Assembly (NCBI GenBank): GCA_963665865.2
Contig: CAXXWF010000001.1
Location: 2,666,001-2,730,000, forward strand
Source of the DNA: PHAA01 sp963665865
GTDB lineage: Bacteria; Bacillota; Syntrophomonadia; Syntrophomonadales; Syntrophomonadaceae
Direction: 5' to 3'
DNA: 64,000 nucleotides
The notes under the pieces are model-generated. The model was not told the origin of the DNA. It did no database searches and saw nothing but the letters and a program-made list of their open reading frames with translations. Below, piece after piece: positions 1-10,048 of the stretch. The position numbers were made by a program, and so were the translations under genes. Position 1 is the stretch's first letter, and every line of letters begins with the position of its first letter.

Positions 1-98
1 AATTTAACTAAAGGAATAAGAAAGCCAGACAAGAATAATAAAACATTATGTAAAAAAACGGCAATATATAAAGAAAATGTTAGTAGGGGAATAAGAAT

Positions 99-3000
99 TT
101 GAGAAAATTAGTATCGTTGATTACACTAGTCGTCTTTCTTCTCAGCATCGTTACTACTACAATAGCGGCAGACAATAGCAACGGTAGTACAACTATAACT
201 GATCCTATCGAAAGCATAGTAGTTGATAATGCCCAATCAAGTAATAAGGATAATACTGTGGAGGTCGACCCAACTACTAACAGTGTCGATCAAAGTATAA
301 AGAAAAACTCCATAACCGAAGAAAAAACTACCCCAACTCAGGGAAAGAATGAGCAAAAAAAGGATATAAATAGAGTTGAAGTGACTAGTATGAGAACAGC
401 AGACAGTCGCTTCTATAAAAACTCAGATGGTACAATGACAGCGGTTTTCCAATTGGACAATCAATCTACAATCGCAACAGGAGACAGCTTAACTATAGAC
501 AACAATCAATCTAAAATTGCAACCGGAGACAGCCTTACTATTAACGATAAATCTACAATAGCAACCGGAGACAGTCTAACAATTAGTAATGATGCAATCC
601 CTTCGTATGAAAACAAATCCAAGCGCTTCAAAGCTAAATTTCTAAAAAATCCAGATAAAAAAATAATGGGATTTGCCGTAGAAGATTCTGAACTAGGAAT
701 AGAATTAAACCAGGACTCCGCCAGTGCCAAGAAGATTAATGTAGAAGGGCAGGTTAAAGGCAATACCATCAGCTACAATGAACTCCTGCCCAATACCGAT
801 TTTAATTATCAAACAATAGGCAACGGAGTAAAAGAATCCATAATATTGAAAAACCAAAACAGTCCCAATACCTTTTCCTTTAAAATCAATACCACTAACC
901 TTTACTGGGCAGAGGTAGACGGGGGCAGAATTGAATTTGCTTCCTCCGAGAGCGGCAAAAGCATGTATTACATAAAACCCGTCTATGCTAAAGATGCTGA
1001 TGGGAAAGCCTTAACTACTGTACGTCAAACTGCGACTCCTGTCCAAAATGGATTAACGCTGGATATAACTATCGACAAGCAAGAACTGGCTACAGCTAAG
1101 TTCCCGGTAACCATAGATCCCACAATCACTATACCGTCAGGATCAGATCAGATGATCGTAACATGTGTTTATTATGATAACTATAGTGGTTACCTAAATA
1201 ACACCGAGTTAGTTAAATATAATTTATCCTCAATACCACGAGGAAGTACAATTAACAGTACCATCCTGGATTGCGGTCCGGTTTATAGCGACGGAACCGG
1301 GGACCTCGGAAGCGGCGGAGGTGCAAGCTATTCCATCAATGTACTAAACCAGGAATGGCTGAGTGATGAGGTAACTGTCAGTAAATTACAAGGCATGGTA
1401 GGGGAGCCGATATCTGATCTTACCAGCCTGGTTCAGAGATGGGTAAATGGCACACTTCCTAATAACGGCATAGTCGTATGCGGCTCGGGGTCTCTCAGTT
1501 TAAGCATAACCTACGTTCCCGATACCACACCCCCAACCGTAACCATAGCATCACCGGCTGCCAATGCCAGCTTATCCGGGACAATCCCCATCAGTGTAAA
1601 CGTGCAGGACAACTCCGGAATTCAAAGAGTAGAAATATATGCCGGGCAGGCACTTCTAGCCACTAAAACTGCTGCTCCCTATACAATAAACTGGGATACC
1701 ACCACATTTGCCAATGGGAGTTATAACATTTGGTCCAGAGCCTATGACCTGGCCGGAAATTCAAGTGTGAGCGCCAATACCGCCATAACAGTAAACAACC
1801 CTGTGTCTGTCTTAGCCCCCGGAACCTTGACCGCTGCTGTTGCCAGCGACGGGAAAATAAATCTTAGCTGGGGAGCATCAAGCACCCCAGGTGCAGTTTA
1901 CCGAGTCTATCGCAGTATTACTCCAGGAGTTACAGCAACTGATGATAAGCTAGTAGCCGGTGGGTTTAATAATAATAGCTATACTGACAGTAATAACCTG
2001 GTAAATGGAACCACCTACAATTATAGGGTTGCCTCAGTCGATAAAACCGGGATGATAGTAAGCGGTACCCTCTCCAATGAAGTGTCGGTAGTCTCAGCCG
2101 CAAGTACTCAGACTATAAGTGCCACATTCGCCCGTTCCTCGGTGGCCTATAAGCAGGATGGGACCCAGGTAGCTACAGGTGCTCCGAGATATGAGACGGG
2201 TAAGTATGGTCAGGGGGTAATGTTTGAGGAAGGGACAACGAATCTTTGGAGTGGGGGGTTAAATCTTTACAATAATTTTGGGACTGACGGTGTAGTTACA
2301 ACTATCACAAATCTTCCAGAAACCTATATGGGTCAACAAATTACCAGAGCAACTTATCAACCCACAAGAGATGTTCGAAGGGATGATTATAGAACTAATT
2401 TTGGGAATCATGGTATCTATGGTTCGTATACAACCTATTCCGCATCTACCTCATATTATGCAACTATTTATTGGCGGTGTTCCAAATCAAGCGTTTTAGT
2501 ACAAGGGAATCCTTCTAATATTGCGGGATGGAGTTTGTTTTCAACAGTTGATATAGGTTCTGGTTGGAAAAGAAGTATTGCTCAATGGAATGATACTACT
2601 TCTAGAAGCGATTATAAATTTTGGGGAATAAAAGACCCGACAATTAATACCAATGAAACTATTACGGTAGATTGGGTTTGTCCTCAAATTGAACAGAAAG
2701 CCTATGCAACCTCATGGATTCTTAGTGGAACTACTCGCAACGCTGAAACCCTGACTATTCCCACGGCAGGAGTGTTCAACAAAGGAAACTGGGCAGTAGA
2801 GTATACATTTATACCGACAAGTGCTCAAGTAGTAACAGGAAGATACGCTACATTATTCTACATATATATAAACGCAAACAACTACTACAATTTAAGTATA
2901 TTGCCGGATGGTACCATACAAGGCCAAATTTATAGTAACGGAGCGTACTATGCAATAATAGGTCTTCCAGTATTATCAATAGGCACCCATTATAACATAT

Positions 3001-6000
3001 GTTTCTCAGGAGACGGTTCGAAATTAAGGCTCTACTGTAATGGTTTGCAAATAGGTGTGGATACTAATTACATAGAACCGGTTGGAAATTTACCAGACAT
3101 TATGTCTATTGGGTCTAGTCCGTGGGGTGGTAGCCAGGCTAACGGCATCATAGACGACCTCCGCATCTCCAACAGGTCAAGAACATTAACTGAACACCAG
3201 GCAGCCTACACAAGCAATCAGCCACTATCAGTTGATGGTGTTACCACCTGCAAAATCAATTTTGATGGCAACCTTAGTATTACAAACACACAGCCTGCAA
3301 ATGACGCCACATTCACCCGATCCTCAGTAGCAAATAAGCAGGATGGGACCCAGGTAGCTTCGGGTGCTCCGAGATATGAGACGGGCAAGTATGGTCAGGG
3401 GGTAATGCTTGAGGAAGGGACAACTAACCTTTTAACTGCTAATCAGAGCAGTGTAGAGACTGATTTAACCGGATGGGGTGCTAGCGGTGGAATAACTCTT
3501 ATTAGAGACACCTCTACATCGTGGACGGGGAGTGCTTCTGTGAAATGCCCCTGTACATCACAGTGGCAGACTCCTTTACTGGCTGATGGTATTCTTCCTA
3601 CTGTGACACCAGGACTGCCTTACATTTTAAGCTTGCGGTTAAAAGGTGAGGTTGGAAAACAATTAGAGATTGTTGAGCAGTTTTATACCTCTGGTATGTC
3701 ACAAACGGATGGTTCTTCAATTATTGTTACTTGCACGGGCGCATGGCAACAAGTAATTGTTCCTTCCAAGATAGCACCAGCAAATGCCGCTTACGTTCAA
3801 ATTTTCCTATATAACCTTTATGCCGGAGCACATATATTTAACTTTGACGGCATTCAAATTGAACAAAAAGCATATGCAACATCCTATATTAATACCACCC
3901 GTTCACCCGAAACCCTGACAATCCCAACGGCAGGAGTATTTACAAAAGGGAATTGGGCAGTTGATTTAACATATATTCCTACCTCAGAAAGAGCTATTAA
4001 TGGTTGGGGTTTTTTATGGTGCTGTTATATTGATGCCAACAACTATTATTGGTCAGTGGTTAGTCCTAGCGGCTATTTGTATTTAGTAGTCGTAAGTGGT
4101 GGCGTAGCACATTACATTACAGATACAGATGCACTGGTGGTTGGCACTAAGTACAGCATTACATACTCAGGTGATGGGACACATATGAAGCTTTGCAAGA
4201 ATGGCGTACAAATAGGCACGGATACAGCTTATACAGAACCCATTGGGGCATTACCGACCAACGTATATATAGGGGCGGATTATGGAGCCGGTGAACAGGC
4301 CAACGGCATCATAGATGACCTGCGCATATCCAACCGTGCCCGCACCTTAGCCGAACACCAGACAGCATATAATAGCGGCCAGCCATTACCAGTAGACGAT
4401 GCTACCACCTGCAAGATGAGTTTCGACGGCAACCTTAGTATCACTGGCAGCAGAAATGCCAACCAGGGCGGTTCATCAACCGATACCAGTAGCCGCATAG
4501 GCATAAAATCCTTCTGGAACTATGCAAGCCTTCCCCTAGCAAATGGAGAAGCCATGGTTAATACCGGATCAGGCAACCTGGCCGCCGTATTTACCGATTC
4601 ACTACTGCCCGGCAACCACCTGGCTACTGAAATAAGAAGAACCTACAACAGCTTGGATAAAACCAGCGGTGGTGCATTTGGGCCTGGTTGGAGTGCCAAC
4701 ATCCTGGCCTCCCTAACCATAAACACCGATAACTCAGTAACCTACAACATGGGAGACGGCTATAAAGCCCAATTCACATACAACGGTGGCACATATACAG
4801 CCCCAACTGGAATATATCTAACCCTGGTTAAAAACACCGATGGCAGCTATACCATAAAAAGAAAAGACAACATCAGCCTCAACTTCGATGCCAGTGGAAA
4901 ACTCATAACCATAAAAGACCTTAACAACAACACCATAACCTACAACTATACCGGTACCCAATTAACCTCAATAACCGACACCGTAGGCAGAACTCTAACC
5001 ATTACCTACGACAGCAACGGCAGAATCCATAGCCTAACCGACCCCAGAACCAACCCAACCATATATACTTATGACCCCACCACCGGAGACCTGGCTACCG
5101 TAACCGATCCGATGGGATATGTAACCAGCTACTACTACGATGCCAACCATAACCTAAATAAAGTCCTAAGCCCCGATAAAATAATAAATTATTTAGATTA
5201 TGATACCAGTGGGCACCTGCTTAAAATAAAAGACGGCCTAGGAGATACCACCAATTTAACCTGGGACTTTACCGGCGGTATTTCTACCATCACCGATCCC
5301 AGGGGTAAAATTACTACCTTCCATTTTAACCCTGCCTTTGGCAACTGTAGCTCAGTAACCGATGCTTTAGGCCAACAGGCAAGCATTACCTGTGATGCCA
5401 ACTACAATCCCTTAACCATAACCGACCCCGGTGGGCATACGACCACCTATACCTACGATAATTGGGGAAATATGCTCACCAATACCGATGCCCTAAACCA
5501 TACCACTACCGTAACCTACAACAACTTAAATCAACCCTTGACCGTAACCGATGTCAATGCAGGCATAACCCATTATCAATATGACACCAACGGCAACCTG
5601 ACTCAAACAACCGATCCCCTGAGTCATGCCACTGCCTATGTCAATGATAACCACGGCAGACGAACCCTGGCTACCGACGCAAACGGTGGAATAATCACCT
5701 ATCACTATGATGATAGCGCAGGCAAATATGGAGTCCTGGATTATATCACCAATGCCGAAAACAAATCCAGCTACTATACCTACGATAACATGGCAAATAT
5801 TAAAACCAGTAAGGACCCCAACAATAACATAACCACCTATACCTATGATGCATTAGGCAGATTAATTCGCACCGATTATCCCAATGGTGCTGCTGCCTTT
5901 GCATTCATAGATGGAGATGGATTAATAAGATCAGAAACCAATGCCAACGGAGGCAGCACCAGCTATGCCTATGATGCAGCCGGCAGAGTAACAAAAATTA

Positions 6001-8669
6001 CTGATCCTATGGGATATATAACTACAGCCCAATATGATGGCGCTGGTAATCAGATCGCAGTTACCGATCCCACCAATATAACTACCAATTACACCTATGA
6101 TGACCTTAACCGCCCAAAAACCAGCATTAATCCACTGGGCAACACGACTACCTATAACTATGATGCCTGCGGCAACATGACCGAAATAATAGACCCTATG
6201 GGACATATAGCCTTTCAAAGCTACGATGCCTTGCAGCGAGTTACCGCCTCAGGGCGAAGAACGACATCAGGCGGGGCCAACGTCAACGCCACAACCTACA
6301 CCTATGATAACCGGGGCAACGTATTAACCAGTACTGACCCATTAGGACATACCACCAACTATCAATACAACCCTGATAACCAACTAACGAGTGTAACCAA
6401 CCTGGTAACCCTTGATCCCACCACCCCGGCGGTCCAAACTCAAATAAACACTCAATACGGCTACGATAACTGCGGCAACCGTATAACAGTTACAAATGCC
6501 AACGGCCATATTACCGGCTATACCTATGACAAGGTAGGGCATGTGAAGAGCGAAACCCTGCCGGGTAACTTTACCACCAGCTACACCTATGATCCGGACG
6601 GAAGAGTAATCAGCAAAACTGATCCCAAAGGGCAGACCATAACCTACACCTATTCTGCGGTCGGAGACCTATTGACCAAAAAATACCCTGATAACTCAAC
6701 CGTAAGCTATACCTATGACAGTCTAGGAAAGCGGCTGACCATGAAAGACACCCTGACAACCTCCTACTACACCTATGATGCCAATGCCAGGCTGACAGGA
6801 ACCATGGACGACTATGGCAATACCTTAAACTACAGCTATGACAATGCCGGACGAAAATTATCCATGACTACATCCTTTGGCACCCAGACCTGTCACTATA
6901 ACGGAGCGGGACAACTAGATAAGCTGACCGACTTCAAAAACAATATAATCAACCTTGCCTATGATCTGGATGGAAAAATAACGCAGATAACCTATCCTAA
7001 TGCAGGAAATATAGTTGATACCTACAACAATCTGGATCAGTTAACTAACCGTAGCTGCACAGCCTCCAATGGTAACTATTATCATTTTGATTATCAGTAT
7101 GACAATAACGGCAACATCGATCAATGCATATATAACTTTTATGCAACTGATGTATCTCCAAGTACACAATCATCTACTGGGGTCTATCAATACAACGAAA
7201 TAAATCAAATAACGAGCGAAAATGTCTCGGCAACACCCTATGGAGGAAACAACAACTTAAAATACTGTTATGACAAACTTGGCAATAGAACAAAAAAATA
7301 TATAAATAACTATTTAATCAATACTTATCAGTATGATGCCAATACTGAGCTATTAATGAGCGAGCAATACACTCCTCAAGTTATGAATATCAATCTTGAA
7401 GGATATAGCAAGACTAATCAATATGATTCAAATGGTAATCAGATAAAGGTTGTAAACCAATCATCAAGGCCCTACAAAGGACCATCCACAACAACCAATA
7501 AATATGATTATGAAAATAGCTTAATATACTCAAATTTAAAAGATGACTACGCTTGTCGAAAGTATGTTGAAAACCATATAGTAAATGGCGATGGGCAATT
7601 ATTGGGTGTTCAAACTGGAGTTACAGAAACTTTAACGAACCAAATAATAAATAGCTATGGAACATACTCACAATATGACGGCAGCCAGGTTATAGCCGAC
7701 CGGGATGGAGCAGGAGCAGTAATAAGCAGCTATAATCGATTGCCTAATGGACGCTTACTCAGCAGCTATATAACTATTACAAGAGACAACAAAACTAGAG
7801 ATACAGTATATTCCTTTGCTGATATATTGAACACGTCTGTGGCAGATGTAAGACCAAATCATGCGTATACTAATATGTTTGGCTTACCCTCATTCGGCGA
7901 TTATACTGTGGCGCAATCTGATACCCGCTTTTCATTCACCGGAGCCCCCTACTTCTCCGGCTTAGGACTGTACCAGATGGGAGACCGGTTCTACAATCCG
8001 TCAACCGGCAGATTCATAACCAGGGATACTTATAGAGGAAACATCTACCAACCCTGGACCCAGAACCTGTATACTTATTGTAATAATAACCCCGTCAACT
8101 ACGTGGACCCGACGGGGCATAATGCTATTACAATAGCTGGTGAAACTTATGGAAGTGATGGGATGGATGGGATAAATGCCCTAGCTGATCAGTCTGGACT
8201 TCCTGGCCCACCTTATAGTAATGGTGACTCAAGTACAGGTACATCTGCAAATACTAATGTGAGTTTATCATCACCAAGTGAATTAGGAGAAGCTGTTAGA
8301 AGGGCGGCACCTGATGTGATAACATTTGCAGTTGACTCAGGTATTCAAGACACTGCAAAAGCATACGGGAAAGCAACAAACTCATATTTAGGTACAGCAA
8401 CAACTGGTATTCAGACGGCACAGGATATTAATGATACATTAAATAATAATAATTATACAACGGGGCAAAAAGCTACCAAAATTACAATACAAGTTGTAGG
8501 TGGAGCAGTCATTGTTGCAGGAGACGTTGTTATAGGTGATACCGCTGTGCTGAGTGCTCCAGAAACTGGAGGAGCAAGTCTTATTATAGGAGCCGGAGGC
8601 ATAGGAGTTTTAAATACTACCATTAATAAAACACAAAATTGGTTATATCGTAAGTTAGATTTAAAATAG
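99..8669 (+). CDS. Secreted RHS/YD-repeat polymorphic-toxin-type protein (RHS copy 1)
   Basis: A 2856-residue secreted RHS protein. It starts at TTG, with AGGGGA 8 bases upstream. Residues 1-24 are a signal peptide. Near 126-164 there are three short repeats containing IATGDSLTI. A DNRLRE-like region follows (about 340-500), then an Ig-like domain (about 500-565), fibronectin type III (about 567-665), two LamG-like domains (about 897-1027 and 1285-1417), the RHS entry domain (about 1467), many YD repeats (1500-2560) and the RHS core ending in DPTGH at about 2673. The variable tail of about 183 residues is glycine-rich and hydrophobic, and no nuclease or other catalytic motif is visible in it. 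By family knowledge the YD shell encloses a C-terminal toxin; that this one is toxic is inference. The gene has an inverted near-copy at 24704-33181. The next gene starts 8 bases downstream, as expected for an immunity partner. Confidence 0.93.
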   Translation: MRKLVSLITLVVFLLSIVTTTIAADNSNGSTTITDPIESIVVDNAQSSNKDNTVEVDPTTNSVDQSIKKNSITEEKTTPTQGKNEQKKDINRVEVTSMRTADSRFYKNSDGTMTAVFQLDNQSTIATGDSLTIDNNQSKIATGDSLTINDKSTIATGDSLTISNDAIPSYENKSKRFKAKFLKNPDKKIMGFAVEDSELGIELNQDSASAKKINVEGQVKGNTISYNELLPNTDFNYQTIGNGVKESIILKNQNSPNTFSFKINTTNLYWAEVDGGRIEFASSESGKSMYYIKPVYAKDADGKALTTVRQTATPVQNGLTLDITIDKQELATAKFPVTIDPTITIPSGSDQMIVTCVYYDNYSGYLNNTELVKYNLSSIPRGSTINSTILDCGPVYSDGTGDLGSGGGASYSINVLNQEWLSDEVTVSKLQGMVGEPISDLTSLVQRWVNGTLPNNGIVVCGSGSLSLSITYVPDTTPPTVTIASPAANASLSGTIPISVNVQDNSGIQRVEIYAGQALLATKTAAPYTINWDTTTFANGSYNIWSRAYDLAGNSSVSANTAITVNNPVSVLAPGTLTAAVASDGKINLSWGASSTPGAVYRVYRSITPGVTATDDKLVAGGFNNNSYTDSNNLVNGTTYNYRVASVDKTGMIVSGTLSNEVSVVSAASTQTISATFARSSVAYKQDGTQVATGAPRYETGKYGQGVMFEEGTTNLWSGGLNLYNNFGTDGVVTTITNLPETYMGQQITRATYQPTRDVRRDDYRTNFGNHGIYGSYTTYSASTSYYATIYWRCSKSSVLVQGNPSNIAGWSLFSTVDIGSGWKRSIAQWNDTTSRSDYKFWGIKDPTINTNETITVDWVCPQIEQKAYATSWILSGTTRNAETLTIPTAGVFNKGNWAVEYTFIPTSAQVVTGRYATLFYIYINANNYYNLSILPDGTIQGQIYSNGAYYAIIGLPVLSIGTHYNICFSGDGSKLRLYCNGLQIGVDTNYIEPVGNLPDIMSIGSSPWGGSQANGIIDDLRISNRSRTLTEHQAAYTSNQPLSVDGVTTCKINFDGNLSITNTQPANDATFTRSSVANKQDGTQVASGAPRYETGKYGQGVMLEEGTTNLLTANQSSVETDLTGWGASGGITLIRDTSTSWTGSASVKCPCTSQWQTPLLADGILPTVTPGLPYILSLRLKGEVGKQLEIVEQFYTSGMSQTDGSSIIVTCTGAWQQVIVPSKIAPANAAYVQIFLYNLYAGAHIFNFDGIQIEQKAYATSYINTTRSPETLTIPTAGVFTKGNWAVDLTYIPTSERAINGWGFLWCCYIDANNYYWSVVSPSGYLYLVVVSGGVAHYITDTDALVVGTKYSITYSGDGTHMKLCKNGVQIGTDTAYTEPIGALPTNVYIGADYGAGEQANGIIDDLRISNRARTLAEHQTAYNSGQPLPVDDATTCKMSFDGNLSITGSRNANQGGSSTDTSSRIGIKSFWNYASLPLANGEAMVNTGSGNLAAVFTDSLLPGNHLATEIRRTYNSLDKTSGGAFGPGWSANILASLTINTDNSVTYNMGDGYKAQFTYNGGTYTAPTGIYLTLVKNTDGSYTIKRKDNISLNFDASGKLITIKDLNNNTITYNYTGTQLTSITDTVGRTLTITYDSNGRIHSLTDPRTNPTIYTYDPTTGDLATVTDPMGYVTSYYYDANHNLNKVLSPDKIINYLDYDTSGHLLKIKDGLGDTTNLTWDFTGGISTITDPRGKITTFHFNPAFGNCSSVTDALGQQASITCDANYNPLTITDPGGHTTTYTYDNWGNMLTNTDALNHTTTVTYNNLNQPLTVTDVNAGITHYQYDTNGNLTQTTDPLSHATAYVNDNHGRRTLATDANGGIITYHYDDSAGKYGVLDYITNAENKSSYYTYDNMANIKTSKDPNNNITTYTYDALGRLIRTDYPNGAAAFAFIDGDGLIRSETNANGGSTSYAYDAAGRVTKITDPMGYITTAQYDGAGNQIAVTDPTNITTNYTYDDLNRPKTSINPLGNTTTYNYDACGNMTEIIDPMGHIAFQSYDALQRVTASGRRTTSGGANVNATTYTYDNRGNVLTSTDPLGHTTNYQYNPDNQLTSVTNLVTLDPTTPAVQTQINTQYGYDNCGNRITVTNANGHITGYTYDKVGHVKSETLPGNFTTSYTYDPDGRVISKTDPKGQTITYTYSAVGDLLTKKYPDNSTVSYTYDSLGKRLTMKDTLTTSYYTYDANARLTGTMDDYGNTLNYSYDNAGRKLSMTTSFGTQTCHYNGAGQLDKLTDFKNNIINLAYDLDGKITQITYPNAGNIVDTYNNLDQLTNRSCTASNGNYYHFDYQYDNNGNIDQCIYNFYATDVSPSTQSSTGVYQYNEINQITSENVSATPYGGNNNLKYCYDKLGNRTKKYINNYLINTYQYDANTELLMSEQYTPQVMNINLEGYSKTNQYDSNGNQIKVVNQSSRPYKGPSTTTNKYDYENSLIYSNLKDDYACRKYVENHIVNGDGQLLGVQTGVTETLTNQIINSYGTYSQYDGSQVIADRDGAGAVISSYNRLPNGRLLSSYITITRDNKTRDTVYSFADILNTSVADVRPNHAYTNMFGLPSFGDYTVAQSDTRFSFTGAPYFSGLGLYQMGDRFYNPSTGRFITRDTYRGNIYQPWTQNLYTYCNNNPVNYVDPTGHNAITIAGETYGSDGMDGINALADQSGLPGPPYSNGDSSTGTSANTNVSLSSPSELGEAVRRAAPDVITFAVDSGIQDTAKAYGKATNSYLGTATTGIQTAQDINDTLNNNNYTTGQKATKITIQVVGGAVIVAGDVVIGDTAVLSAPETGGASLIIGAGGIGVLNTTINKTQNWLYRKLDLK

Positions 8670-8677
8670 GAGGATTT

Positions 8678-9106
8678 ATGGTAAAAGAATTTAAATATAC
8701 GATTTTATATAGGACTATTTTGACAGCTATCATGATAATATGTATATTGGGAACATTTGATATTGGGAAGTCATATGGATATGTAATACAATTTATTTTA
8801 ACCATCGGTTTTATTTGGTTTGCTTTAATAGGTTTAAGGGCACGAATAGTACTGACTGAAGATTATATAGTGCTTGATTTAGGCAAATTGGGTAAAAGAA
8901 TTGAACGCAATTGGAATAAGATAGAACGATTGTCTAGGATACCTTTAGGAATCCTAACTATGTACAAAGTTGATTGCGCAGATAAACCAAGCCTCACGTT
9001 TTCAAGTTCAATTGCCAATCATAAAGAATTATTAAGCGAAATAGTAAAAAGATCCCCGTATGCAGTAATTGATGATTCAATAAGGAAAATAATAGATAAA
9101 TCCTAA
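8678..9106 (+). CDS. Small membrane protein, putative immunity protein for RHS copy 1
   Basis: A 142-residue protein with two hydrophobic segments (about 9-27 and 33-53), followed by a soluble part of about 85 residues with alternating beta-strand character, reminiscent of bacterial PH-like membrane proteins. I do not recognise a specific family. Its ribosome site (GGAGG) overlaps the stop region of the RHS gene, so the two are surely co-transcribed and probably translationally coupled. A terminator follows at once, giving a two-gene unit. An immunity role is inferred only from position, size and membrane topology. A membrane-located immunity protein would fit a tail rich in glycine and hydrophobic residues that might act on membranes. 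Confidence 0.6.
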   Translation: MVKEFKYTILYRTILTAIMIICILGTFDIGKSYGYVIQFILTIGFIWFALIGLRARIVLTEDYIVLDLGKLGKRIERNWNKIERLSRIPLGILTMYKVDCADKPSLTFSSSIANHKELLSEIVKRSPYAVIDDSIRKIIDKS

Positions 9107-9117
9107 AATAATAATGG

Positions 9118-9157
9118 GCTGGGACCTGTAAGTATTGCAGGTTTCCAGCTTTTTTTT
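9118..9157 (+). terminator. Rho-independent terminator after RHS copy 1 operon
   Basis: An interrupted stem (GCTGG/CCAGC then ACCTG/CAGGT, 9-base loop) is followed directly by eight T residues. It lies 12 bases after the immunity-type gene and marks the outer edge of the left inverted-repeat arm. The same hairpin recurs inverted at 19629-19660. Confidence 0.8.
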
Positions 9158-9399
9158 GATCTAACTGCCGTAATGACGAATTGAATAAATCTTATCCACC
9201 ACCGGGCGCTACAGGCACAGGCTCCGGGCTGATCCATCTAAACCATAACCTAATCGCATGAAATCGGAGTGCCTTCCGGGGGGCTGGTGCTCCTGCGCTA
9301 CGCGCATCCGCGCTTTCCCTTCAGGCCCTCCTTAATCTTCTGCAAACCCAAAAGCTTAACCTAACCCCGGCCCTACGCCTGAGCCTTTCCGCTCGGTGG

Positions 9400-9450
9400 T
9401 CGAGGGCATGATGGCGGTTCCGCTATGCTCCACCCCCATCATGCCCTCGA
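9400..9450. repeat. Perfect 15-bp stem hairpin in the left arm
   Basis: TCGAGGGCATGATGG at 9400-9414 pairs perfectly with 9436-9450, with a 21-base loop. The same hairpin lies in the right arm at about 19292-19342. There is no T-run after it, so it is not an obvious terminator. Confidence 0.8.
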
Positions 9451-10048
9451 AGGAAGCTTTTGTCAGCAAGAAACCTAAGGCGAAGTCTAGTAGGTACCTT
9501 TTTTTATCCTGGTTATATACTTACATCAATCATTTTATACCGCCATCAGGTCATAAAAATGATTACCGCAACTCAAAAAATACGCTTGATCTTAAACTTT
9601 TATTGCAATCAGCGAAGAATCTTTCGACAATCAAATCCAGCAAATGGAATACAATACTAATATTAGGCAAAAAATAGAGCTTGTGCAAATTTTATCAAGC
9701 GCAGCTTACAAAATTTAGGGGGCAAAATTGGTTAAAACTAGCAAAATCGGTGACATATATTTCCAGGCATGTTGAATACATTTTCCGACGGGTTGCTCTG
9801 GCTTTAAACGCCGTACGTATGGCATAAGTAAACCAGGTTTTTTTTCCTAACGTATATCGGTAACCCCATCTCCCTCATTTCCGCTTTGTCTTTAGACTAA
9901 TACCGCCCAGGCTCCGGGCTGATCTCCTTAAACCCATAACCTGACCATATAAAACCGGAGTGCCTTCCGGGGATGGCGCTCCTGCGCTGCGCGCATCCGC
10001 GCTTTCCCGTCCGGCACTCCTATTTTCGCAAGTATTTACGTATATAGG

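Noticed and set aside
5931..6218. Long minus-strand frames inside the RHS genes (for example at 5931-6218, with copy at 27032-27319)
   Set aside because: They are shadows of the YD-repeat codon pattern, with no ribosome sites, and are repeated only because the RHS copies are.
9396..9677. Frames of 93 and 66 codons in the outer left arm
   Set aside because: No ribosome site; the mirror copy at 19070-19282 has indels that change the frame, so coding is not conserved.
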